A stretch of DNA of 64,000 bases, from the NCBI GenBank assembly GCA_001898145.1, contig MKSR01000047.1, positions 496,001-560,000 of the forward strand, in the 5' to 3' direction. This stretch comes from Dyadobacter sp. 50-39 (GTDB taxonomy: Bacteria; Bacteroidota; Bacteroidia; Cytophagales; Spirosomataceae). The notes beneath the pieces are model-generated. The model did no database searches. It saw nothing but the letters and a program-made list of their open reading frames with translations, and had not been told where the DNA came from. Positions within the stretch are counted from its first letter, which is position 1. The number at the start of each line of letters is the position of its first letter. The translations under genes and the position numbers were made by a program. Of this stretch, positions 36,360-43,887 are shown piece by piece.

Positions 36360-37115
36360 TTATTGCAAAACAATGCGTGACAGATAATCCGGGAACATTT
36401 TATTCCATAGCGGCCAGTCATGTTTTTCCCAGCCGCGGATGTCGAGCCAGTGTTCAATGCCGTTGTTGTTGAGGATATTAGACATCCGTATGTTGCTGTT
36501 CAGGCAAATGTCCCAGTCGGAAGTGCCCAGTACGATCTTCATATGCCCATAACGCCAGCCTTGCTCGTTCGGCATAAAATCGACCGGGTTATTAAAGTAC
36601 ACGGTGTCGTCATAAAAGCCATCCAGAAAACTCCGGATATCGAAAGCGCCGCTCATACTCAGCAGGTAGGCGATCTGATCGGGATGGCGGAAGGCAAAGT
36701 TGGCGGCATGAAAACCGCCGAAGCTGCAACCTGCAACACCGATTCTGTCTACATTACATTCGTTGCGGATGTAAGGAACAAGCTCGTTATTCAGGAATTT
36801 ATCATATTGAATATGGTTTAGCACGCGGTAATCGGGATTGAGGTGCTTCGCATACCAAGAATCGGCGTCGATCGTATCCACGCAGTATATCTTGTATTTG
36901 CCTGATTCGATCAGCCACCGCACCGACTCGATCAGTCCCATATCCTTGGCCTGATAATACCGGCCCAGCGTGGTTGGGAAAAGCAAAATAGGGTAGCCCC
37001 AGTTGCCGAAAACAAGCATCTCCACGTCCTTGCCGAGATGATGAGAGTAGTATTTAATGTGCTTCTCTTCCAAACAAAGACGGGTTATTGTTGATAATTG
37101 AAATATACAAAACAA
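36360..37115 (-). CDS. Putative esterase, alpha/beta-hydrolase (esterase D/antigen 85-like)
   Basis: 251 residues if the ATG at 37115 is used. The nucleophile elbow is GVAGCSFGGFHAA near residue 128, with probable acid and His toward the end (WLDIRGWEKHDWPLW). The fold is that of the putative esterase family (PF00756). The first 14 residues look unlike the rest, so translation may start at a TTG at 37073. It is the first gene of the ATP-grasp/YbdK unit and is divergent from a second esterase gene. Esterases are recurrent partners of YbdK and ATP-grasp ligases in amidoligase clusters; here it may release or trim a product. Confidence 0.82.
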   Translation of the reverse strand: MFCIFQLSTITRLCLEEKHIKYYSHHLGKDVEMLVFGNWGYPILLFPTTLGRYYQAKDMGLIESVRWLIESGKYKIYCVDTIDADSWYAKHLNPDYRVLNHIQYDKFLNNELVPYIRNECNVDRIGVAGCSFGGFHAANFAFRHPDQIAYLLSMSGAFDIRSFLDGFYDDTVYFNNPVDFMPNEQGWRYGHMKIVLGTSDWDICLNSNIRMSNILNNNGIEHWLDIRGWEKHDWPLWNKMFPDYLSRIVLQ

Positions 37116-37167
37116 ATCATAGGAAGCAAATTATTAACTTTCGGGTTTTACTTTCATTCGTAGCTCA

Positions 37168-37986
37168 GTGAATCACGCCGCAGCATTATCCAAAACAAAG
37201 GCTGTAACCATATCTCTGCCATCGGCTTACCTGGCCCGGGAGGTACTGGTGACGATTTCGTTGCCTTTCCTGTTCGATGCAACCCGCACATATCCGCTCA
37301 TGCTGTTCAACGACGGTCAGGATTTCGGGGCTTTGCGCATGCTTGAAACCTCCTGGGAATTACAGGCTTCGGGTAAGATCATACCGTGTGTGATTGCGGG
37401 AATACACGCCAGTGACGCGCGGATATATGAATACGGTACCGCGTGCCGGCCCGACTATGCCGGACGTGGTGACAAGGCCGGGCACACGGCATCGTTTGTC
37501 CTGGAAGAATTGCTGCCCTACCTGGCGCGGCATTATCATACTGTCACAAGCGGTATTACTTATGCCGGCTGCTCGCTGGGCGGGCTAATGGCACTGGATA
37601 CGGTATGGAACCATCCGGGCGTGTTTTCCAGCGCCGGCGTTTTTTCAGGTTCCTTATGGTGGCGCCAAAAGGCGCTGGATGAAGGTTATTCGGAAAGTGA
37701 CCGCATTATGCATCAGCAGATCCGCGATGGGGAAGGAGGTGCACCGCTGAGTTTCTGGTTTCAATGCGGGACCTGGGACGAATACGACGATCGTGACGGC
37801 GATGGCGTGATCGACTCGATCCAGGACACGCTGGAATGCATTGCCGAGCTGGAAAGGAAAGGATATTTATGGGGAAGGGATATTTGTTACGTGGAGCTGC
37901 AAGAAGGACTGCATAATCCCGAAACCTGGGCAAAGGTCCTTCCTGATTTCCTTGAATGGGCATCAGGAAGGATTGGCAAGGTCTAG
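37168..37986 (+). CDS. Putative esterase, alpha/beta-hydrolase (enterochelin-esterase-like)
   Basis: 272 residues with the nucleophile elbow TYAGCSLGGLMALDTVW near residue 135, probable acid (GTWDEYDDRDGDG, also a Ca-loop-like stretch) and His (EGLHNPETWAKVLPDFL). It belongs to the same PF00756 family as the esterase encoded divergently 52 bases away, but is clearly diverged. The start must be the GTG at 37168: an in-frame stop occurs at 37135 and no ATG follows until well inside the domain. Its stop codon overlaps that of the convergent acyl-CoA reductase gene in a shared CTAG. Confidence 0.85.
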   Translation: MNHAAALSKTKAVTISLPSAYLAREVLVTISLPFLFDATRTYPLMLFNDGQDFGALRMLETSWELQASGKIIPCVIAGIHASDARIYEYGTACRPDYAGRGDKAGHTASFVLEELLPYLARHYHTVTSGITYAGCSLGGLMALDTVWNHPGVFSSAGVFSGSLWWRQKALDEGYSESDRIMHQQIRDGEGGAPLSFWFQCGTWDEYDDRDGDGVIDSIQDTLECIAELERKGYLWGRDICYVELQEGLHNPETWAKVLPDFLEWASGRIGKV

Positions 37987-39008
37987 CGCATATCAGCCAG
38001 GAAGGCCATTGTATCGATCCCGTCGGGATAGTCGGTAAGGCCGGGTGTTTGCGCAGCTCCGAGTGGTAGTGCTTCCGGTAAATGCAAGTGCGGGGATGCT
38101 ACCACGCATTGGATCTTTTCTTCCGACTCCCGCAGCAACGTTCTGAGCTCATCTACCGAGTTATATGCCTGGTAATGCAGTACGCTGATGGGCGACACCA
38201 GGGCTTTACTCTCGGTCGCCAGCAGAAAGCCGTTGTCCGAATGGGCCACGCGGTTTACCAGGTAAATGGACTTGTTATACTCGTAGTTGTTGAAATACTT
38301 GTGATGGTTAATGTAATCGTCCGCCATTTCCTCGATGGCCTGATAAAACCCGGTAAAATCATATCCGGCCGGAACGAAAACTTTGGAAACATTGCGGCAT
38401 CCGAGGCCGAAATATTGCAGGATATCGGTCGCTAATGCCCTGAGCTCCTCTTGCGTCTCATCGCCGGAGAGCGCAGCCACCGATGTTCGGTTCTTGCGTA
38501 TAATGTTTGGCTTTTTGGCGAAGTAGTAATGGAAGTACCGGGCTGTATTGTCGCTTCCCGTGGCGATGTAGGCATCGGAATCGTTCAGGCGCTCTACAAA
38601 ATGAATGTACTCCTTAAATTCCGGTTCGATTTCGATGAGCTGGCCGAGCAGGGCGCGGATCAGCAACGGATCATCGGAGCTGGGTTTGGCGAGTAATGTA
38701 TGTCCGCTGATGAGCACGCACAATGCATCGTGAAAGCCCACAGCGGGGATATTGCCGGCCATTACGACTCCAATTTTACATGATTGGGCGGGTTCGGGGT
38801 AGCTTTCTGCCCAGCTTTTGAGCTTTTCTTCGTTCAGATATTCTTGGGTAATCGCATTCAGTGATAACCTTACATTGGCGGGCGTAAACCAATTGTTCCG
38901 GCTTTTAGCGCCTGCGACCCATTCCGCGATCGTTTCCTCATTTGCCGGGTCGCCGATAAACTTGCCCAGACGGACGAATGCATTTATTCTCCGAATTCTT
39001 GATATCAT
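37983..39008 (-). CDS. LuxC-family acyl-CoA reductase
   Basis: 341 residues matching the LuxC acyl-CoA reductase family (PF05893): MAGNIPAVGFHDALCVLISG and LAKPSSDDPLLIRALL, then the NTARYFHYYF region and a candidate catalytic Cys in YFGLGCRNVSKVFVPAG near residue 205. Such enzymes reduce acyl-CoA or acyl-phosphate to an aldehyde with NADPH. No luciferase or acyltransferase gene is present. It is divergent from a 2[4Fe-4S] ferredoxin gene, a pairing I recall as common in Bacteroidota, so the redox partner could be the ferredoxin. Its stop overlaps that of the esterase gene. Confidence 0.85.
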   Translation of the reverse strand: MISRIRRINAFVRLGKFIGDPANEETIAEWVAGAKSRNNWFTPANVRLSLNAITQEYLNEEKLKSWAESYPEPAQSCKIGVVMAGNIPAVGFHDALCVLISGHTLLAKPSSDDPLLIRALLGQLIEIEPEFKEYIHFVERLNDSDAYIATGSDNTARYFHYYFAKKPNIIRKNRTSVAALSGDETQEELRALATDILQYFGLGCRNVSKVFVPAGYDFTGFYQAIEEMADDYINHHKYFNNYEYNKSIYLVNRVAHSDNGFLLATESKALVSPISVLHYQAYNSVDELRTLLRESEEKIQCVVASPHLHLPEALPLGAAQTPGLTDYPDGIDTMAFLADMR

Positions 39009-39060
39009 TCTACTCTGACTCTAAATAGTTAAATGGCAGGTGCCGTTTTTATTTTTCTGA

Positions 39061-39090
39061 TTGTGGGGAAACTATAAATAGTTATATTTG
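39061..39090 (+). promoter_or_regulatory. Bacteroidota-type promoter of the ferredoxin gene
   Basis: TTG at 39061-39063, exactly 19 bases, then TATATTTG at 39083-39090, 47 bases before the ATG at 39138. This is one of the best consensus matches in the window. Confidence 0.7.
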
Positions 39091-39137
39091 TTACCCAATA
39101 CATAAGAATAGCAACAAATATAAACAATCCGGCGACT

Positions 39138-39485
39138 ATGGCTATAATGATAACCGATGAATGCATAAATTGTGGGGCGTGTGAGCCAGAATGCCCAAAT
39201 ACAGCAATTTATGAGGGAGGTGTAGAATGGACTTGGGGAGATGGAACGAATCTGGATGAGGTGGACTTCGGCGACGGTACCATCGTCAGCGGCAAAGAAA
39301 AGCAGTCCCCTGTTTCAGACGAATTTTACTATATAGTTACCGATAAATGTACCGAGTGCGTTGGTTTTCATGAGGAGCCTCAATGTGCTGCGGTTTGTCC
39401 GGTAGACTGCTGTGTGCCTGATCCGGATAATGAGGAAGAAGAAGAAACTTTACTTGCGAAAAAAGCGTGGATGCACGGTGAATAG
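39138..39485 (+). CDS. 2[4Fe-4S] ferredoxin, Alvin type
   Basis: 115 residues. The first cluster motif is [12 protein letters not shown]; the second is CTEC-x8-C-x3-C ([18 protein letters not shown]), with an insertion between the second and third ligands. That spacing and the extra acidic C-terminal part are typical of the Allochromatium-type ferredoxins with a very low-potential cluster. The initiator ATG at 39138 is followed by MITDECINC. It is divergent from the acyl-CoA reductase gene. It carries electrons in the cytoplasm; its partners are not certain. Confidence 0.94.
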   Translation: MAIMITDECINCGACEPECPNTAIYEGGVEWTWGDGTNLDEVDFGDGTIVSGKEKQSPVSDEFYYIVTDKCTECVGFHEEPQCAAVCPVDCCVPDPDNEEEEETLLAKKAWMHGE

Positions 39486-39510
39486 ACCCTGCTGACGATA
39501 AAAAATGCGA

Positions 39511-39537
39511 AGCCTGCTCAACAGCAGGCTTTTTTTG
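39511..39537 (+). terminator. Rho-independent terminator after the ferredoxin gene
   Basis: AGCCTGCT pairs with AGCAGGCT across CAAC, followed by a run of seven T. Confidence 0.92.
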
Positions 39538-39831
39538 TGCCCTTTCTATTCTGGAAATGGCATTATAATAATAAAATTTCTTAATAATTATCCTGCCCTA
39601 TTTTGAAGAAAATTCTGTTTTGTTGATCATATGCAGAATATTCAATATTTGCCAAAAAATGCATTTTTATAGTTTTTGTGTTTCAAAAACGATAAAAAAC
39701 ATGAAAAAAATCAGAAAATTGGATTTTTTAATATAAATTTTGGCTGGAATATTTGATAAATATAATTTAAGTACAATATTTGATCCAGTAAATCAGCCGG
39801 AGAGTAATATTAACTTAAACAGAATATAATT
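39538..39831. other. AT-rich upstream region of the porin-amtB unit
   Basis: About 290 bases, strongly A+T-rich, with no open frame of interest. It contains the decamer AATATTTGAT twice (39748-39757 and 39775-39784, 27 bases apart) and a related CAATATTTG near 39644. No clean TTG/TAnnTTTG pair is visible, so the promoter of the porin gene may depend on an activator. Confidence 0.5.
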
Positions 39832-41031
39832 ATGAAAAAAGTCTATTGCACAGTATTATCTTTGATGGTTCCTTTTTTGGGTTTTGCGAAGTCGGAAGAA
39901 GATAAAAAGGCAGTGAAGGCCGATACTGCGGTGGTAACAGAAGCCAAGGACGAGGAGGAGGCCAAAGGAGCATTCGCTTTCTCGGGCTATCTGGATTCCT
40001 ATTACATGGCTAATTTCAACAAACCCGCATCACGCTCCAACATGGGTGCCACCAACGCACGGGTGTTCGACCAGAAGTCAGGCCAGTTCTCGCTTGGTCT
40101 CGTACAGGCGAAAGTAGCTTACACCAACGCGAAATCGGAAGCGGTTGTAGATCTTACTTTTGGTCCCAACGCCAACTTGGGTAACTATGGTAATGCACTG
40201 TTCAGCACAGCTTTGGCAATCAAGCAGGCATATTTTACTTATAAGTTCACCGACAAGTTCTCGATGACAGCAGGACAGTTCGGAACGCATATCGGGTATG
40301 AAGTGATCGACGCACCGGCCAACTTCAACTACTCGCTGTCCAACCTGTTCAACAACGGACCGTTCTACCATGCAGGTTTAAAAGCAACCTATGCATTCTC
40401 GGACAGAGCGTCTTTGATGGTGGGTGTGGTCAACAACGTCGATGGATTAGGCGATAACAACCGCGCGAAAGGCATTATCAGCCAATTGTATTTCAAACCG
40501 GTTGAAAACTGGAATGTCTATTTGAACTACATCGGAAGCAACGAAGCGAACACGGATTCACTTGGAAAGCAGCCTGACGGTTACTACCAGGTTTTTGATA
40601 TCACAACCAGCTTCCAGGTAACGGAGAAATTCCTCCTGGGTCTGAATGCAGCCTACGGATCTCAGAAAGGTGACTACCAGGGTTACGGCGGTCCGGTGAA
40701 GGCAGAATCATGGGGTGGCTTTGCAGTGTACGCCAACACAGCGATCACAGACAACTTCGGAATCGGCGCCCGTTACGAATATTTCAACAATGACAAGGGT
40801 GTAAGAGGTTTGCTCACTCCGGCAGGCGCAGGCACGAAAGTAAACTCGGTTACACTGACAGGTAACATTAACCTGGCAGACGGACACATCCTGGTTAAAC
40901 CTGAATTCCGTCTGGACGCATATCCTAAGCTGAAAGGCACAGGAGAGGCACAGCAATTCGAGGATTCAGATGGCAACTGGACGAAAAACAGCCAGACAAC
41001 TTTCGGACTGGCTTTCATTTACAAGTTCTGA
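39832..41031 (+). CDS. Outer-membrane beta-barrel porin linked to amtB
   Basis: 399 residues. A signal peptide (MKKVYCTVLSLMVPFLGFAK) is followed by an acidic, charged linker to about residue 45 and then by alternating beta strands ending in an aromatic residue (final FGLAFIYKF), the outer-membrane barrel signature. It resembles the OmpL-like/BBP2 porins of Bacteroidota. It lies 60 bases upstream of amtB with no terminator between, so it probably lets ammonium or small nitrogen compounds cross the outer membrane for AmtB. Regulation by nitrogen is inferred from the pairing. Confidence 0.85.
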   Translation: MKKVYCTVLSLMVPFLGFAKSEEDKKAVKADTAVVTEAKDEEEAKGAFAFSGYLDSYYMANFNKPASRSNMGATNARVFDQKSGQFSLGLVQAKVAYTNAKSEAVVDLTFGPNANLGNYGNALFSTALAIKQAYFTYKFTDKFSMTAGQFGTHIGYEVIDAPANFNYSLSNLFNNGPFYHAGLKATYAFSDRASLMVGVVNNVDGLGDNNRAKGIISQLYFKPVENWNVYLNYIGSNEANTDSLGKQPDGYYQVFDITTSFQVTEKFLLGLNAAYGSQKGDYQGYGGPVKAESWGGFAVYANTAITDNFGIGARYEYFNNDKGVRGLLTPAGAGTKVNSVTLTGNINLADGHILVKPEFRLDAYPKLKGTGEAQQFEDSDGNWTKNSQTTFGLAFIYKF

Positions 41032-41091
41032 CAATCAAGCATTTCACACGAATACCTTCTTAATCTAATACAATAACAATAATTTACTACA

Positions 41092-42411
41092 ATGGAAAAA
41101 CGTAACTTTATCCCACTGATTATCCTCCTGGTAATCAGCATCCTCGGTGCCTTCGTCCCTAATGTTCCGACGCAGATCGTGACGGAGGGCATCAATTCGG
41201 GCGACACTGCGTGGATGCTCGTATCAGCCGCGCTGGTATTGCTCATGACCCCGGGTCTGGCTTATTTCTATGGAGGAATGGTCAACACCAAAAACGTCAT
41301 TTCCACGATGCTCCAAAGCTTCATAGCAATGGGTGTAATCAGTGTGGTGTGGGTAGTTTTCGGTTTCAGCCTTGCATTTGGTGAGGACATCGGTGGTTTC
41401 GTTGGAAACCCGACAACCCACTTCATGTTCAAAGGTGTATTGGACGGCCCTGTCTGGGGTACCATCCCTTTCGCCCTGTTTGCAATGTTCCAGCTGAAGT
41501 TTGCGGTGATTACTCCTGCGCTCGTAACTGGTTCGATGGCTGAGCGTATCAACTTCCGCTCTTACGTTCTTTTCATTATCCTGTTCTGTGTTTTCATCTA
41601 CTCGCCATTGGCTCACATGACCTGGCATGCAGATGGTATCCTGTTCAAAATGGGTGTACTTGACTTCGCTGGTGGTACAGTGGTTCACATGTCTGCCGGT
41701 TGGGCTGCATTTGCCGGTGCGTTGTACCTGAAACGTCGTAAGTCGCTTCTGGACGACCACGTGCTTCCTCCTGCCAACATTCCATTTGTATTGTTGGGAA
41801 CAGGTTTGCTATGGTTCGGATGGTTCGGTTTCAACGCCGGTTCTGCCCTTACAGCTTCTCCATTGGCGGTTTCAGCTTTCGCTACTACCAACACTGCTGC
41901 CGGTGCTGCTGGTTTGGCATGGGTACTTTTTGATGCTGCAAGAGGCAAAAAGGTTTCTGCGCTTGGTTTCTGTATCGGTGCCGTTGTTGGTTTGGTTGCC
42001 ATCACGCCTGCTGCCGGCTTCGTAACAGTTCCAGCATCTCTTTTCATCGGTACTATCGCAGCGATCACTTCTAACTACATCGCTCACCTGCGTACACGTT
42101 CTACATTGGACGATACACTTGACGTGTTCCCTTGCCACGGTGTAGGTGGTATGGTAGGTATGCTGATGACCGGTATCTTCGCCACCAGCGGTGTTAACTC
42201 ACTGGTTGTAGACCAAGGTCTTGCATTCGGTGAAACCAAACTGTTCATCAACCACGTGATTGCCCTGGTAGGTGTTTCAGTGTTCGCGTTTGCTGGTTCA
42301 TTCCTGCTGTTGAAAATCACTGACCTGATCCTGCCACTTCGCGTATCTGAGCAAGATGAGAAGGTAGGTCTGGATGTAAGCCAGCACGACGAGTTTCTTG
42401 TAGAGGCTTAA
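41092..42411 (+). CDS. amtB: Ammonium transporter AmtB
   Basis: 439 residues with an N-terminal signal-like helix followed by eleven membrane helices, as in AmtB. Conserved features are GDTAWMLVSAALVLLMTPGLA, the pore-region histidine in VVHMSAGWAAFAG, and the second histidine in PCHGVGGMVGMLMTGIF. The cytoplasmic C-terminal tail (DLILPLRVSEQDEKVGLD) is the site that a PII protein normally touches; no glnK gene is adjacent. Codons look highly optimised. It follows the porin gene and is closed by a terminator. Confidence 0.96.
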   Translation: MEKRNFIPLIILLVISILGAFVPNVPTQIVTEGINSGDTAWMLVSAALVLLMTPGLAYFYGGMVNTKNVISTMLQSFIAMGVISVVWVVFGFSLAFGEDIGGFVGNPTTHFMFKGVLDGPVWGTIPFALFAMFQLKFAVITPALVTGSMAERINFRSYVLFIILFCVFIYSPLAHMTWHADGILFKMGVLDFAGGTVVHMSAGWAAFAGALYLKRRKSLLDDHVLPPANIPFVLLGTGLLWFGWFGFNAGSALTASPLAVSAFATTNTAAGAAGLAWVLFDAARGKKVSALGFCIGAVVGLVAITPAAGFVTVPASLFIGTIAAITSNYIAHLRTRSTLDDTLDVFPCHGVGGMVGMLMTGIFATSGVNSLVVDQGLAFGETKLFINHVIALVGVSVFAFAGSFLLLKITDLILPLRVSEQDEKVGLDVSQHDEFLVEA

Positions 42412-42435
42412 TCTAAACTAGAAGAATAAATGAAG

Positions 42436-42460
42436 AAGCCCGGCCAATGGTCGGGCTTTC
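42436..42460 (+). terminator. Rho-independent terminator after amtB
   Basis: AAGCCCG pairs with CGGGCTT across a nine-base loop, then TTCTT. Confidence 0.8.
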
Positions 42461-42471
42461 TTAGTCTTTAG

Positions 42472-42491
42472 CCGTCGACTTAAGTCGACGG
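42472..42491. repeat. Perfect 20-bp palindrome
   Basis: CCGTCGACTTAAGTCGACGG is its own reverse complement. It lies between the convergent amtB and mtaB genes, 31 bases before the mtaB stop, and may be a mobile palindromic unit or part of a second terminator. Confidence 0.6.
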
Positions 42492-42522
42492 TAAGAGATT
42501 AAAAATAGTTTGTTAGTTTTTA

Positions 42523-43851
42523 TTAATGAATCAAAATCTCTTCCTGAATTTCGGTTACTTCCATCAGCCCGTCTCCATTGATATGATCATACCGCACTTC
42601 CTTGGTCTCATTAATCAATAGCGGGTCATATTTCACAGCCACGCGAACGTAGTTCCCGGTGAATCCAAGCATCTGTCCATTCTGCACCTCATCTTCAAAA
42701 AGTACTTTGCCTTCTTTGCCGATCTGGCTTTCATAGAAGAACCGTTTCTTCTTGTCCGAAAGAATATGCAGCATTTTCGACCGCTCCGCCCGTTCCGCCT
42801 TTGGAACAACGGGCCGGATCGCTAATGCAGTCGTATTCTCCCGTTCCGAGTAAGTGAATACGTGCAAGTAGGATACTTCCAGCTCATTCAGGAAGTGATA
42901 TGTCTCTTCAAAAAGCTCTTTCGTTTCACCGGCATGGCCCACGATTACATCTACGCCAATACAGCAATCCGGCATCAATGACTTGATTTTCGCAACGCGT
43001 TCTGCATATAGTTCACGCTTGTAGCGGCGCTTCATCAAACCAAGCACCTTGTTGGAGCCGGATTGCAATGGGATGTGAAAATGTGGCGCAAAACGTTCGG
43101 ATTGTGCTACAAATTCGATGATCTCATCCGTGAGCAGGTTAGGCTCGATCGAAGAAATGCGGAAGCGTTCAATTCCTTCCACCTGATCGAGCGCTTTGAC
43201 CAGGTCGAGGAAAGTTTCTTCCCGGACACCATTACGCAAACCAAAATCGCCGATATTCACACCGGTTAACACAATTTCCTTCACATCACGGGCTGCAATG
43301 TCGCGTGCGGCTTTCACAATGTTTTCGATACTGTCGGAGCGGCTTTTCCCACGGGCTAGCGGGATCGTGCAATAGGCGCAGGGGTAGTCGCATCCGTCCT
43401 GTACTTTCAGGAAGGTGCGGGTGCGGTCGTTGAGCGAGTAGGAGGTATGGTATTCTACTGCATTGTCGATTGTTGAAGCGATCACCTGTGCGGGCTGACC
43501 AGACGGCGCTTTCTCGAATGTATCGATCAACTCCACGAGCCGGAATTTTTCGGCAGCTCCCAGAACGGCATCCACGCCGGGTATTTCAGAAATTTCTTTC
43601 GGTTTCAGCTGCGCATAGCAACCGATGATCGCAACATAGCCGTCCGCATTGATTTTCTGTGCCTCGCGCACAATCTTGCGACATTTTTTGTCTGCATTCT
43701 CGGTCACCGAGCAGGTGTTGATGATAAAAATATCCGGGTTTTCGTTGAACTCTACTTTGGTATATCCCTTATCCTCGAACATCCGTCCGATGGAAGAGCT
43801 TTCGGAGTAATTCAACTTGCACCCTAAGGTATAGAAAGCGACTTTTTTCAT
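42523..43851 (-). CDS. mtaB: tRNA (N6-threonylcarbamoyladenosine-37 C2)-methylthiotransferase MtaB
   Basis: 442 residues of the radical-SAM methylthiotransferase family. The auxiliary cluster cysteines are in YTLGCKLNYSES, INTCSVTENADKKC and IIGCYAQ; the radical-SAM motif is CDYPCAYCTIP; a C-terminal TRAM domain follows. The GCKLN start and the ENADKKC run match MtaB, which turns t6A37 into ms2t6A in tRNAs reading ANN codons, rather than MiaB or RimO. It stands alone, with 36 bases to the upstream LtaS-like gene's stop. Confidence 0.93.
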   Translation of the reverse strand: MKKVAFYTLGCKLNYSESSSIGRMFEDKGYTKVEFNENPDIFIINTCSVTENADKKCRKIVREAQKINADGYVAIIGCYAQLKPKEISEIPGVDAVLGAAEKFRLVELIDTFEKAPSGQPAQVIASTIDNAVEYHTSYSLNDRTRTFLKVQDGCDYPCAYCTIPLARGKSRSDSIENIVKAARDIAARDVKEIVLTGVNIGDFGLRNGVREETFLDLVKALDQVEGIERFRISSIEPNLLTDEIIEFVAQSERFAPHFHIPLQSGSNKVLGLMKRRYKRELYAERVAKIKSLMPDCCIGVDVIVGHAGETKELFEETYHFLNELEVSYLHVFTYSERENTTALAIRPVVPKAERAERSKMLHILSDKKKRFFYESQIGKEGKVLFEDEVQNGQMLGFTGNYVRVAVKYDPLLINETKEVRYDHINGDGLMEVTEIQEEILIH

Positions 43852-43887
43852 TGTTTTTAAATATCCTGCAAAATTACATCTTTATTA

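Noticed and set aside
39741..39757. A sigma-54-type promoter (TTGGC-N-TTTGA) upstream of the porin gene
   Set aside because: The -12 GC is missing: with GG at -25/-24, the expected GC positions read TG. No enhancer-binding activator is encoded nearby.
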